Shown one piece after another: positions 31,644-40,868 of a DNA stretch of 44,851 bases. The notes beneath the pieces are model-generated. The model was not told the DNA's origin and did not search any database. It saw nothing but the letters and a program-made list of their open reading frames with translations. The translations under genes and the position numbers were made by a program. This stretch comes from DASQQQ01 sp036390995 (GTDB taxonomy: Bacteria > Actinomycetota > UBA4738 > HRBIN12). Each line of letters begins with the position of its first letter. The stretch's first letter is position 1. Location of the stretch: contig DASWAT010000045.1 of NCBI GenBank assembly GCA_036390995.1, forward strand, positions 1 through 44,851. The letters run 5' to 3'.

Positions 31644-32735
31644 TCAGCAGATACGCGGGAGCTGGTCGCCGGCCAGCATGAGCAGCGGCCGCGTGACGCC
31701 GAGGCCGGTCCTCAGGCGGACCTTCGGGGGGGCCGCGCCGACCTCGCCCACGATCGCGGCCTGGGCGCCGAGCGCGTTCGTGCGCGCGGCGGCCAGGATC
31801 GCGTCCGCGTCCGCCGGCGCGACCACGGCCACCGCCACGCCCTCGTTCGCCACATAGAGCGGGTCGAGGCCGAGCATCTCGCACGCCGCCCGGACCGGCG
31901 CGAGGACCGGGACGTCGTGCTCGACCACCGTGACCGACACGCCCGACGCCTCGGCCAGCTCGTTCAGCACGCTGGCCAGGCCGCCTCGGGTGGCGTCACG
32001 GAGGCAGCGGACGTCGCCCGCCGCGAGCATCGCCTGGACGAGGTCGGTGAGCGGCGCCGTGTCCGAGACGAGCTCCGCCTCGAACTCGATCCCGGCGCGG
32101 CGCGACATCACCGCGACGCCGTGGGAGCCCACCGGCCCCGTCACGATCACCACGTCGCCCGGTCGGGCCCGCTCGGGCCCGACCTCGATGCCCTCGGGCA
32201 CGACGCCGATCCCGGTCGTCGTGACGAACACCCCGTCGGCGCTCCCGCGCTCGACGACCTTCGTGTCGCCGGTCACGAGCACCACGCCCGCCCGATCGCA
32301 TGCCTCGGCCATCGAGGCGGCGATCGCCCCGAGCTCGTCCATCGGCAGCCCCTCCTCGAGGATCAGCGCAGCCGACAGGAACAGCGGCTTCGCCCCCATC
32401 ATCGCGAGGTCGTTCACCGTGCCGTTCACCGCGAGCTCGCCGATGTTCGACCCGGGGAAGAACTTCGGCGTGACCACGAACCCGTCGGTCGTGAACGCGA
32501 GCCGGGTGCCGTTCACCTCCACGACGGCGGCGTCGCCGAGCCGGGCGAGCTCGGCGCCGTTCGAGCCCGCGAACAGCGGCACGAACAGGTCCCGGATCAG
32601 CTCCGCGGTGAGCCGACCGCCGCTGCCGTGGCCGAGCAGCACCGCGTCTCCCGGCGGGAGCGGCACCGGGCACCGCATCGCGAAGTCCTTCGCACGCTCG
32701 CTCACGGCACGCTCCCCTCCCTCGCGGCCGCTCAC
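31644..32735 (-). CDS. hypE: Hydrogenase maturation protein HypE
   Basis: 363 residues, usual length. An AIR-synthase-like fold (VNDLAMMGAKPLFLS, VVLVTGDTKVV, ATRGGLASVLNEL) ends in the conserved C-terminal PRIC, whose cysteine is carbamoylated by HypF and dehydrated to thiocyanate, giving the CN- ligand of the [NiFe] site. The ATG overlaps hypD's stop (ATGA); an internal GTG about ten residues later is another possible start. It is the last gene of the hdr-mvh-hyp unit. Confidence 0.96.
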   Translation of the reverse strand: MSGREGGERAVSERAKDFAMRCPVPLPPGDAVLLGHGSGGRLTAELIRDLFVPLFAGSNGAELARLGDAAVVEVNGTRLAFTTDGFVVTPKFFPGSNIGELAVNGTVNDLAMMGAKPLFLSAALILEEGLPMDELGAIAASMAEACDRAGVVLVTGDTKVVERGSADGVFVTTTGIGVVPEGIEVGPERARPGDVVIVTGPVGSHGVAVMSRRAGIEFEAELVSDTAPLTDLVQAMLAAGDVRCLRDATRGGLASVLNELAEASGVSVTVVEHDVPVLAPVRAACEMLGLDPLYVANEGVAVAVVAPADADAILAAARTNALGAQAAIVGEVGAAPPKVRLRTGLGVTRPLLMLAGDQLPRIC

Positions 32736-33838
32736 GGGATCGTTGCCTCCTCCCGCTCGCGCCCTGCCAGGAAGTACGCCGCGCAGGCGCCCTCACTCGA
32801 CACCATGGGGGCGCCGAGCGGGTGCTCCGGGGTGCACTCGGCACCGAACGCCGGGCAGTGCGACGGTTTCGCGCGCCCCCGGAGCACCTCGCCGGCGATG
32901 CAGACCTCCGACTCGGAGGCCGCACCCTGCTTCCGCGGGAAGCGGAGCTCAGCATCGTGCAAGCGGTACGGCTCGCGAAGGCGCAGGCCGCTGTGCTCGA
33001 TGACGCCGATCCCGCGCCACGCGCGGTCGCATGTCTCGAACACCTCGGCCACCACGGCCATCGCCGCGACGTTCCCGTCGCGCCCGACCGCGCGCACGTA
33101 CTGGTTCTCGACCTCGGTCCGGCCCTCCTCCAGCTGCCGAACCACCATGAGGATCCCCTCGAGCAGGTCCACCGGCTCGAACCCCGTGACCACGATCGGC
33201 ACGCCGAAGTCGCGCGCCAGCGGCTCGTACTCGCGCCAGCCCTGGACCGCGCACACGTGCCCGGGCGCCAGGAACGCCTGCACCCGGTTCCCGGGCGAGA
33301 CGAGGATCGCCGTGATGGCGGGCGGCACCAGCACGTGAGCCACGAGGAGCGCGAAGTTGTCCACGCCGAGCTGCTTCGCCTGTTTCACGGCCATCGCGTT
33401 CGCCGGGGCGGTGGTCTCGAACCCGACGGCGAAGAACACCACGGTCCTATCGGGGTTGCGGCGCGCGATCTCGAGTGCGTCGAGCGGCGAGTACACGACG
33501 CGGACGTCCCCGCCGGCGGCCCGGGCCATGAACAGGTCCTCGCTCGAGCCGGGCACGCGCAGCATGTCGCCGAACGAGCACAGGATCGCGTCGGTCCGCT
33601 TCGCGATCTCGATCGCCTGGTCGATGAGCGAGAGCGGGGTCACGCACACGGGACAGCCCGGACCGTGTACGAGCTCGATCTCCTGTGGCAGCACCTGGTC
33701 GATGCCCTGCCGGATCAGCGTGTGGGTCTGCCCGCCGCAGACCTCCATCATGGTCCAGGGCCGCGTCACGGTCCGCCCGATCTCCTCGACCAGCGCGAGG
33801 GCGATCCGATCGTCGCGGTACTCGTCGATGAACCTCAT
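32732..33838 (-). CDS. hypD: Hydrogenase maturation protein HypD
   Basis: 368 residues. Conserved HypD signatures: CGGQTHTLIRQGID near residue 34, HGPGCPVCVTP near 64, SFGDMLRVPGS near 88, GFETTAPANA near 120, and the C-terminal [4Fe-4S] cysteines (CIAGEVLRG, CPAFGAEC, CAAYFLAG). With HypC it forms the scaffold on which iron receives CN- and CO. It overlaps hypC (ATGA) and hypE. Confidence 0.97.
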   Translation of the reverse strand: MRFIDEYRDDRIALALVEEIGRTVTRPWTMMEVCGGQTHTLIRQGIDQVLPQEIELVHGPGCPVCVTPLSLIDQAIEIAKRTDAILCSFGDMLRVPGSSEDLFMARAAGGDVRVVYSPLDALEIARRNPDRTVVFFAVGFETTAPANAMAVKQAKQLGVDNFALLVAHVLVPPAITAILVSPGNRVQAFLAPGHVCAVQGWREYEPLARDFGVPIVVTGFEPVDLLEGILMVVRQLEEGRTEVENQYVRAVGRDGNVAAMAVVAEVFETCDRAWRGIGVIEHSGLRLREPYRLHDAELRFPRKQGAASESEVCIAGEVLRGRAKPSHCPAFGAECTPEHPLGAPMVSSEGACAAYFLAGREREEATIP

Positions 33839-34149
33839 CGCGAGGAGGGCTCCTTCCCCGCCGCGGGGCCCGGGACGTCCTCAGGCCGCACGCCGTCGGG
33901 ATCCTGCGGCAAGTCGATGCCCTCGAGGTTCCCCATCTCGGCCAGCAGCTCGTAGGACCGCGCGGCCTCCTCCTCGTCCACCACCGAGATGGCGAACCCC
34001 ACGTGGATCACCACGAAGCCGCCGAGGCCGACCTCAGGCGCGTACTCCAGACAGGCCTTCCGCCGGATCCCGCCGAAGTCGACGGTCCCCATCCGGATGC
34101 CCTCCTCCTCGAACACCTCGACGACCTTGCCCGGGACCCCGAGACACAT
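33835..34149 (-). CDS. hypC: Hydrogenase maturation chaperone HypC
   Basis: 104 residues. It starts MCLGVPGKVVEV; the Cys2 next to the initiator is the iron-binding residue of HypC. DFGGIRRKACLEYAPEV and GGFVVIHVGFAIS complete the fold; a 25-residue acidic/proline-rich tail is longer than usual. It carries the Fe(CN)2CO unit from HypD to the large subunit. The ATG overlaps hypF's stop (TGATG). Confidence 0.96.
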   Translation of the reverse strand: MCLGVPGKVVEVFEEEGIRMGTVDFGGIRRKACLEYAPEVGLGGFVVIHVGFAISVVDEEEAARSYELLAEMGNLEGIDLPQDPDGVRPEDVPGPAAGKEPSSR

Positions 34150-36455
34150 CAGCGATCGCCTCCCAGCCGCGCCTGCGCCACCAGCACCTGGCCGAGCGCG
34201 ATCCCGCCGTCGCCGGGCGGTACCTCGCGCGGCACGAAGACCTCGAACCCGCTGCGCTCCAACCGCTCCACGGCCTGCGTCAGCAGCAGGTCGTTCGCGA
34301 ACACCCCGCCGGAGAGCACGACCCGCGACAGTCCGATCGCGCCGCGGATCCCCTCGCAGATCCGATCGATCGCCGCGGCCATGGTGGAGTGGAACGCGGA
34401 CGACACATCGCCCGCCGTGCGACCGGCCAGCAGATCCGCGACGACGCCACGGACGATCGGCCGGGTGTCCACGACGAGTCGGCCGTCCACCCGCTCGATC
34501 TCGATCGGGTAGCCGCGCGAGGCGGTTGCGTCGGCGGCCTGCTCGAGCAGCATCGCCGGGTGCCCCTCGAACGTCGCCGACCGGCACACGCCGGCCAGCG
34601 CCGAGACCGCGTCGAACAGCCGTCCGGCCGAGCTGGTGACGGGCGAGCCGAGACCCGAGCGCACCTGGCCGAGGACCACATCGGCGCCTTCGGCATCGCC
34701 GCCGAGGAGCGCGAGCGCCTGCTCCAACACCCCGGCGTCCGCAGCGTGGGAAACGGCCATGCGCCACGGGCGCCGCACGGCCGCGTCCCCACCGGGCTGC
34801 CGGACACATCGGAGATGCCCCAGACGCTCGGCGTGGCTCCAATCGCACGCGAGGAACTCCCCACCCCACACGGTGCCGTCGTCGCCGAGTCCGAACCCGT
34901 CGAACGCCACGCCGATCAGGGCACCCTCCAGGCGGTGCTCCGCCATCACCGCGGCCACATGCGCGTGGTGATGTTGGACCACGACCGTCCGCAGACCCGT
35001 CTCCCGGGCGAACCGGGTGGTGGGGAAGTCCGGGTGGTGGTCGTGTGCCACGACCTCGGGTTCGATCCGAAACACCTGCCGATACCGCTGCAGCGCATCG
35101 GCGTAGGCCTGCATGGCCTCCTCGGTGTCGAGGTCGCCGACGTGCTGCGACAGGAACGCTCGCCGCCCGCTCGCCAGACAGAAGGCGCCGTGGAGCAGTG
35201 CGCCCGTGCCGAGGATCGGCGCCGGGACCTCGACCGGCAGCTCGATCGGTGCGGGCGCGTGGCTCCGGGCTCGCCGCAGGACGACCGGCTCCCCGCGCCA
35301 CACGCGGGTCACGGAGTCGTCGTAGCGGGACACGATCTCGCGATCGTGGACGAGGAAGGCGTCCGCGATCCCGCCGAGGCACCCCCGGGCCTCCTCGTTC
35401 GTGATGCAGATCGGCTCGTCGCTGCGGTTCCCGCTCGTCATCACGAGCGGGCGTCCGGTCTCCCGGAGGAGCAGATGGTGGAGCGGCGTGGAGGGCAGCA
35501 TCGCCCCCTGCCGCCGGTGCCCGGGCGCCACCGACGGCGCCAGCCGGCCGAGGTCGCGCACGAGCACGATCGGGGCCTTCGGCGACGACAGCTGCGCGAC
35601 CTCCTCGGGGGAGAGCTCGAAGCGCTCGCGGGCGGCCTCGACGTCGGCCACCATCACCGCGAACGGCTTGTCCGGACGGGTCTTCCGGCGTCGGAGCTCG
35701 GACACCGCGTCCTCGTCCGTGGCGTCGCACGCCAGGTGGAACCCGCCGAGCCCCTTCAGGGCCACGATCTCGCCCCGGCGCAGGAGCGACGCGGCCTCGA
35801 CGATCGGATCGCCCTCCACCAGCCGCCACGAGCCGTCGACGAGCTCGAGCGTGGGGCCGCACGCGGGACAGGCCACCGGCTCGGCGTGGAAGCGCCGGTC
35901 CGCCGGATCGCGGTACTCGCGGGCGCAGTCCTCGCACAACGGGAACGCCCGCATGCTGGTGCGCTCGCGGTCGTAGGGCAAGGCCTCGATGATCGTGAAC
36001 CGGGGGCCGCAGTCCGTGCAGTTGATGAACGGGTAGCGGTACCGGCGGTCGGCCGGGTCGAACAGCTCCGAGAGGCAGGCAGGGCACGTCGCGACGTCGG
36101 GCGAGACCAAGCGCTCGCCGCCGCCCGCGTCGCTGCTCTCATCCACCTCGAAGCCGGGGAAGCCGAGGACGGCAGCCGTGCTCCACCGGACGTCCTCCAC
36201 CCGGGCCAGGGGCGGCGCCTCGCGCGCGATGGAGCCGCACAGGTCCTCGAGCGCCCCGGCCGGACCCTCGGCGTGGATCTGGACGACGCCGCTCACGTTG
36301 CGGACCCAGCCGGCCACGCCGTGACGGGTGGCCAGGCGCCAGACGTACGGCCGGAACCCGACCCCTTGCACGACACCCCGAACCTCGATGAGGCGTGCGG
36401 AGATGGCTGGGGGGAGCGCCGTCTGCGTCCGGCCGGTGTCGGTCAGGGATCCCAT
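34149..36455 (-). CDS. hypF: Carbamoyltransferase HypF
   Basis: 768 residues. Domains in order: acylphosphatase (RGVVQGVGFRPYVWRLA near residue 25), two zinc fingers (CPACLSELF...CTDCGPRF and CEDCAREY...CPACGP), YrdC-like (from about 205) and a Kae1-like ASKHA domain (AHDHHPDFPTTRFA, GVAFDGFGLGDDGTVWGGE). It transfers the carbamoyl group from carbamoyl phosphate to HypE. The ATG at 36455 is preferred because GGAAGG lies 7 nt upstream; an ATG at 36473 would add six residues. Confidence 0.96.
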   Translation of the reverse strand: MGSLTDTGRTQTALPPAISARLIEVRGVVQGVGFRPYVWRLATRHGVAGWVRNVSGVVQIHAEGPAGALEDLCGSIAREAPPLARVEDVRWSTAAVLGFPGFEVDESSDAGGGERLVSPDVATCPACLSELFDPADRRYRYPFINCTDCGPRFTIIEALPYDRERTSMRAFPLCEDCAREYRDPADRRFHAEPVACPACGPTLELVDGSWRLVEGDPIVEAASLLRRGEIVALKGLGGFHLACDATDEDAVSELRRRKTRPDKPFAVMVADVEAARERFELSPEEVAQLSSPKAPIVLVRDLGRLAPSVAPGHRRQGAMLPSTPLHHLLLRETGRPLVMTSGNRSDEPICITNEEARGCLGGIADAFLVHDREIVSRYDDSVTRVWRGEPVVLRRARSHAPAPIELPVEVPAPILGTGALLHGAFCLASGRRAFLSQHVGDLDTEEAMQAYADALQRYRQVFRIEPEVVAHDHHPDFPTTRFARETGLRTVVVQHHHAHVAAVMAEHRLEGALIGVAFDGFGLGDDGTVWGGEFLACDWSHAERLGHLRCVRQPGGDAAVRRPWRMAVSHAADAGVLEQALALLGGDAEGADVVLGQVRSGLGSPVTSSAGRLFDAVSALAGVCRSATFEGHPAMLLEQAADATASRGYPIEIERVDGRLVVDTRPIVRGVVADLLAGRTAGDVSSAFHSTMAAAIDRICEGIRGAIGLSRVVLSGGVFANDLLLTQAVERLERSGFEVFVPREVPPGDGGIALGQVLVAQARLGGDR

Positions 36456-36513
36456 CGCACTGCCTTCCGACATCGTCCGCGGACCGCGAGACGATGCCTG
36501 GGGTCCCCCGGCC

Positions 36514-36990
36514 CTACGTCGGGGGGGTCGATGGTCCTTGGCCGAGCCAGCCACGCAGGACGTCCATGGCCGCCTCCACGAGCGCCGGGATCGCCTTCGA
36601 GACCGGCTTCGAGAGCTTCGTGGAGGGCCGGATCGAAGCAGGCTGCATCCCCAGCACGACGGCTTCTTCCGGCGCATCGGAGGTCTGGCCAACCAGGGCG
36701 AACAGGTCGGCCACGCCGAACTCCTGGATGGACTTGGATGCGCAGGGCGACAGGGCGTTCGTCTCGAAGGCCGAGACCGTGCCCGGCTCGCGACCCACGT
36801 CGATGCAGTCCAGGACGAGGACGTGCGTGACGCCGTGGAGCTCCGCGATGGTCATGGGGCCGATCACGCCGGGGGCGATCACCTCCACGCCGTCGGGCGC
36901 CTCCTCGCGGAGCCGCTCCGCAGCCCGGACGCCCGCAGCCTCGTCGCCCCTGCGGGTGTCGCCCACGCCGATCACGAGGATGCTGGACAC
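36514..36990 (-). CDS. Hydrogenase maturation protease (first of three)
   Basis: 158 residues from GTG. The HyaD/HybD-type fold: VIGVGDTRRGDEAAGVRAAERL (residues 5-26, with the nickel-binding acidic residue near 16), VLVLDCIDVG near 58 (second metal ligand), and a C-terminal helix. GVGD replaces the usual GIGN. It should cut the C-terminal extension of a [NiFe] large subunit after nickel insertion. Three such proteases in one locus suggest different targets. It lies between hypA and hypF. Confidence 0.88.
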   Translation of the reverse strand: MSSILVIGVGDTRRGDEAAGVRAAERLREEAPDGVEVIAPGVIGPMTIAELHGVTHVLVLDCIDVGREPGTVSAFETNALSPCASKSIQEFGVADLFALVGQTSDAPEEAVVLGMQPASIRPSTKLSKPVSKAIPALVEAAMDVLRGWLGQGPSTPPT

Positions 36991-36996
36991 GATCGC

Positions 36997-37407
36997 TCAC
37001 CGTCCGTGGAGCTGCGACTCCCCCGATGCACCCGGATCCGATCCCGTCGGTTCGGCCGAACCCGCCGACGTGATGCCGACCACCTCGAGGCCGGCGCCGG
37101 TCCCGAACTCGCACAGCGCCCCGCACGAGGGACAGGCCAGCCAGTGGCCGGCGAGGTCGTCGTCCGTGACTGCCCAGGCATGACCGCACGTCGGGCACTC
37201 GGCCCGATCGGTCGACCCCTCCACGACGAGCCTGGATCCCTCGAGCGGCGTGGCCAGGGTGAGCATCTCGTAGGCCTGCATGAGTGCCTCGGGCGAGAAC
37301 GCGGCTCCCGCGCGGATCCGGACACGCGCGACGGCCTCGAGCTCCGCCGGGTCCAACTCGCCCGTCAGCCGTTCGACGAGTGCGTGAACGGCATGGTAGT
37401 CGTGCAC
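36997..37407 (-). CDS. hypA: Nickel chaperone HypA
   Basis: 136 residues from GTG at 37407, with GGAGGGGCAGG just upstream. It begins MHD (normally MHE), so the nickel-binding His2 is kept. Zinc site CPTCGHAW...CPSCGALCEF near residues 71-97. A tail of about 25 polar residues is longer than usual. It delivers nickel together with HypB, but hypB is not in the window. The first 43 nt overlap the end of the preceding protease gene in another frame. Confidence 0.9.
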   Translation of the reverse strand: MHDYHAVHALVERLTGELDPAELEAVARVRIRAGAAFSPEALMQAYEMLTLATPLEGSRLVVEGSTDRAECPTCGHAWAVTDDDLAGHWLACPSCGALCEFGTGAGLEVVGITSAGSAEPTGSDPGASGESQLHGR

Positions 37408-37892
37408 CCTGCCCCTCCCGACGGGACCCGGTCGACGGACGCCCAGCGCTCGATCAGCTCGTGGACCCGACCGACGAGCTCGTCGACGGCGCCGGCCACA
37501 GGCTCGCTCAGCGGTCCACCGATCGTGTAAGGATCCACCACCTCGACGGCGAGCACCCGGGTCTCCGAGGGGAATACGAGGCCGAGCCGCTCGGCCACCG
37601 CGGCGAGCTCTGGCAGGCCGGCCTGGTGCGTGCTCGGCGCGACGACGTTTCCGACCTCCGCGAGCCCCATCTCGGTGACCGTGCCCGGCGGGTTCCTGCC
37701 GGTCCGGACGGCGTCTACCACCACGGCGCGGTCGTACCCGGCGAGGACCTCGATGAGCGCCATCCCCGAGGCCGAGCTCTCGACCACGTCCGCCGCCCCG
37801 TCCAGCCGTTCGCGCAGGGCCCTGGCCACGAGCAGGCCCACGGCGTCGTCTGCCGCGAGCTCGTTCCCCAGGCCGAGCACGAGCGTGCGCAC
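37365..37892 (-). CDS. Hydrogenase maturation protease (second)
   Basis: 175 residues from GTG at 37892, 2 nt after the large subunit's stop, which strongly ties it to that subunit. The protease fold starts VLGLGNELAADDAVGLLVA, has VVVDAVRTGRNPPGT near residue 58, and STHQAGLPELA near 85. The last 15 residues lie in the 43-nt overlap with hypA and are probably not needed for the fold. Expected role: removal of the C-terminal peptide of MvhA. Confidence 0.9.
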   Translation of the reverse strand: MRTLVLGLGNELAADDAVGLLVARALRERLDGAADVVESSASGMALIEVLAGYDRAVVVDAVRTGRNPPGTVTEMGLAEVGNVVAPSTHQAGLPELAAVAERLGLVFPSETRVLAVEVVDPYTIGGPLSEPVAGAVDELVGRVHELIERWASVDRVPSGGAGCTTTMPFTHSSNG

Positions 37893-37894
37893 GT

Positions 37895-39358
37895 TCAGTC
37901 CCGTCGGATCTCGCGGACGAGCCCGCCTTCGAGGTCGCGGATCTCGACGATGAGCGGCATCTGGCCGGGCAGGCTGTGCGTGGCGCAGCCGAAGCACGGG
38001 TCGTAGGCGCGGAAGGCCATCTCGACCTCGTTCAGCAGCCCCTCGTCCACCTCGGGCCCGTGGACGAGGGCCTTCGCGGCCTTGTCCACCGAGAGCGCGA
38101 TCCGGGCCGCGTTGTTCTGCGTTGCCACGATCAGGTTCGCCTGCGTGATGAGTCCGCGCTCATCGGTCTGGTAGTGGTGGATCAGCGTGCCGCGCGGCGC
38201 CTCGACGACGCCGATCCCCTCGGTCGGCGTGGCGGTCGGGATGGTCCGGACCTCGGGGCTCACGATGTCGGGGTCGGCGGCCAGCTCGCCCATGCGTTCG
38301 GCCGCGTTCACGAGCTCGACGATCCGGGCCCAGTGGGTCGCGAGCGTGTGGTGGACGGGCCTCCCGCCGAGGGTCGAGAAGAGCTCCTCGCACGCCTCCT
38401 GCGCGACGGGCGTCGACATGCCGTCGGATGCGTTCAGCCGCGCGAGCGGGGCCACGGCGAAGACGCCGCTGTCGGGCCCGTCGGTGAACCCGTTCCACCC
38501 GACGTCCTTCAGGTAGGAGAACTTGATGTAGCTCCACGGCTCCACGTGCTCGACGACGTGGTCCAGGTACTCCTTCGCGTCGAACGCGAGGAACTCCTTG
38601 CCCTCGGGGTCCACGACCCGCAGGCGACCGTCGTAGAAGTTCGTCCTGTTCTGCTGGTCCACGAGGCCCATGTAGTAGGTACGGTGGGTGTAGGCCTCGG
38701 ACGTGACCAGGTCCACGTACTCGGCGTTGGACAGGACGACGTCTCGGAAGACCTGCAGGGCGAACTTGCCGAACTCGACCGCGTGCGCGGCGCCGGCCAC
38801 GAACCGGTCCCGCAGCTCCGGCGAGATCGGCTGCGAGATGCCGCCGGGCAGTCCGAAGACGGGGTGGATGACCTTGCCGGCCGCCTCGGAGATGAGGTCG
38901 CGGAGCTGCTTGCGGACGCCGATGACCTCCTTGCCGATCTCCAAGCCGACCTTCCCGATCACGCCCAGGATGTTGCGCTCGGCCTTCGGCGCGGTCGGGC
39001 CGACCACGAAGTCGGGCCCGCCCAGGTAGAAGAAGTGCAGCGCGTGGTCCTCGACCATGAAGGCGTCGTAGACCATCTCGCGGATCTTCTTCGCCGCGAC
39101 CGGCGGGTCCACGTGGAACAGGTCGTCGAGCGTCTTCGTGCCCGCCATGTGGTGCGCCATCGGGCACACCCCGCAGATCCGGGAGGTGATCTGCGGCATG
39201 TCCTCGGCACGGCGCCCCTGCGCGAACTTCTCGAAGCCGCGCAGCTCGGGGATCTGCAGGTACGCGTGGTCGACCGCGCCCTCGTCGTTCACGAAGATGT
39301 GGATCCGGCCGTGCCCCTCGAGCCGGGTGATGGGATCGATCAGGATCTCGGTGCTCAT
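37895..39358 (-). CDS. mvhA: [NiFe] hydrogenase large subunit, group 3c-like (MvhA)
   Basis: 487 residues. N-terminal L1 motif RICGVCPMAHHMAGT near residue 60 and C-terminal L2 motif DPCFGCATHSLPG near residue 455; four cysteines bind the nickel-iron site. After CATH comes a 20-25 residue extension ending REIRRD, the piece the maturation protease removes. Overall pattern (TRLEGHGRIHIFV start; CATH rather than the membrane-type L2) fits the cytoplasmic, Hdr-linked group 3c. It oxidises hydrogen (or evolves it) and passes electrons to MvhG. The ATG overlaps the small-subunit stop (ATGA). Confidence 0.93.
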   Translation of the reverse strand: MSTEILIDPITRLEGHGRIHIFVNDEGAVDHAYLQIPELRGFEKFAQGRRAEDMPQITSRICGVCPMAHHMAGTKTLDDLFHVDPPVAAKKIREMVYDAFMVEDHALHFFYLGGPDFVVGPTAPKAERNILGVIGKVGLEIGKEVIGVRKQLRDLISEAAGKVIHPVFGLPGGISQPISPELRDRFVAGAAHAVEFGKFALQVFRDVVLSNAEYVDLVTSEAYTHRTYYMGLVDQQNRTNFYDGRLRVVDPEGKEFLAFDAKEYLDHVVEHVEPWSYIKFSYLKDVGWNGFTDGPDSGVFAVAPLARLNASDGMSTPVAQEACEELFSTLGGRPVHHTLATHWARIVELVNAAERMGELAADPDIVSPEVRTIPTATPTEGIGVVEAPRGTLIHHYQTDERGLITQANLIVATQNNAARIALSVDKAAKALVHGPEVDEGLLNEVEMAFRAYDPCFGCATHSLPGQMPLIVEIRDLEGGLVREIRRD

Positions 39359-40347
39359 GACGGCACCTCCTCGCGCGCGTGAGCCGGCTCCACGCGACGG
39401 TGGAGCAGGGAGGCCGGCAACGAGTACCGGTAGAAGGTGCCGACGGGATCGACGATCTGCTCGGCCAACACGGCGATCTCGTCCTCCTCCCGGGTCTCCA
39501 TGAGCGACGCGATCGCCGAGAGGGCCTTCGCGCCGTGGTCGATCACCCGGCTCGTCGGGCCCATGCAGCCCGTACACGGCATGTTCGCGGCGACACACAC
39601 GGCGCCGCAGCCCGAGCGCGTGGCCGGCCCCAGACACACCAGCCCCTGTGCGAGCAGGCAGGTCTCGGGATCGGCGACGATCTCGTAGGGCCGGTGGAAC
39701 CGCTCCACCTTCAGGTCCTCGGGCTTGGTCGCGGCGCGCGGGCACTCGGCGCACAGCGCCACGTCCGGCGCGAGCACGGAGCCCTTCTCCGGCAGTTTCC
39801 CCTCGACGAGCGCCATGACCGCCTGCGCGATGAGGCTCGCCGGCGGTGGGCAGCCCGGCAGGTAGTAGTCGACGTCGATCACCTGATCGAGCGTGCGGAC
39901 GGTCTCGTCGAAGTGGGGCAGGCGCAACCGCCCCTCGGGCACCTCGACCTCTTCCTGCGGTACCGCGCCGTCGCCGTCCTGCACGCTCGGCGCTCCGTGA
40001 TACACGAAGTCGAGGATCGACTCGCGGCTGGACAGGTTCGCCAGGCCGGGGATGCCGCCGAGCCACGCGCACGCCCCGAACGCCACGACCGCGCCGGACT
40101 TGCGCCGAAGCAGCTCGGCCATCTCCCGTTGCTCGGAGGTCCGGATCGCGCCGTTGATGAACGAGGCGGCGAGCTCCCCGTCGGCCAGGGCCTCGACGTC
40201 GGCGGTCTTGAAGTCGAGGGCCACCGGCCAGAAGACGATGTCCACGGCTTCGACGACGTCGAGCACGACCTCGCCCAGGTCGACGACGGCCTCTTCGCAG
40301 CCGCCGCACGAGGCGCACCAGTAGAAGGCGACCTTCGGCTTGGTCAT
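39355..40347 (-). CDS. mvhG: Hydrogenase small subunit, MvhG-like
   Basis: 330 residues, no signal peptide. It opens VAFYWCASCGGCEEAVVDL, the proximal-cluster start seen in bacterial Hdr-linked hydrogenases, and has FGACAWLGG, LPGCPPP, CAECPRA, and a C-terminal cysteine cluster (CLLAQGLVCLGP, GCGAVC, MPCTGCMGP) sufficient for three [4Fe-4S] clusters. Electrons go from MvhA to MvhD. The ATG overlaps mvhD's stop; mvhA overlaps its own stop. Confidence 0.92.
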   Translation of the reverse strand: MTKPKVAFYWCASCGGCEEAVVDLGEVVLDVVEAVDIVFWPVALDFKTADVEALADGELAASFINGAIRTSEQREMAELLRRKSGAVVAFGACAWLGGIPGLANLSSRESILDFVYHGAPSVQDGDGAVPQEEVEVPEGRLRLPHFDETVRTLDQVIDVDYYLPGCPPPASLIAQAVMALVEGKLPEKGSVLAPDVALCAECPRAATKPEDLKVERFHRPYEIVADPETCLLAQGLVCLGPATRSGCGAVCVAANMPCTGCMGPTSRVIDHGAKALSAIASLMETREEDEIAVLAEQIVDPVGTFYRYSLPASLLHRRVEPAHAREEVPS

Positions 40348-40868
40348 CGTGCCTCCTGCCCGACCAGCTCGGCCTCGATATCGGCCCGGGGCGCGTGGAC
40401 CCGCTGCGGGGTGGTCAGGCGGAGCGGCCCCAGCGCGCGCACCTGCTCGGTCATCTCGTTGCACACCTTCTGCACCCTGTCGCCCTCGGAGGCCGAGATC
40501 CACTCGAGCCGCACCCGCTCGTCCTCGATACCGAAGTCGCGCAGCATCAGCTTCAGGAGCTCGAAGCGGCGCAAGGCGTTGTAGTTGCCCTCCTGGTAGT
40601 GGCAGTCGCCCGGGTGGCACCCGCCGATCAGCACGCCGTCCGCCCCCTCGCGGAGCGCGGCCACGACGAACTGTGGATCCAACCGGCCCGAGCACATCAG
40701 CCGGATCACGCGCACGTTCGGTGCGTACTGCATCCGCGAGATGCCGGCCAAGTCGGCCGCGGTGTACGTGCACCAGTTGCAGAAGAACGCGACGATCCGA
40801 GGCTCGAAGGGCTCGGGCGTCGCGGTCGTCCCCACGGACCCGGCGGGCTCGCGAAGGACCTCAGACAT
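40344..40868 (-). CDS. mvhD: MvhD-type [2Fe-2S] electron-transfer protein
   Basis: 174 residues. FFCNWCTYTAADLAG near residue 28, RLMCSGRLDPQFV near 55 and GGCHPGDCHYQEGN near 81 give the cysteines of the iron-sulfur site of MvhD. This family links a hydrogenase (or formate dehydrogenase) to HdrA. Position between hdrA and mvhG matches that bridging role. It overlaps hdrA by 8 nt. Confidence 0.94.
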   Translation of the reverse strand: MSEVLREPAGSVGTTATPEPFEPRIVAFFCNWCTYTAADLAGISRMQYAPNVRVIRLMCSGRLDPQFVVAALREGADGVLIGGCHPGDCHYQEGNYNALRRFELLKLMLRDFGIEDERVRLEWISASEGDRVQKVCNEMTEQVRALGPLRLTTPQRVHAPRADIEAELVGQEAR

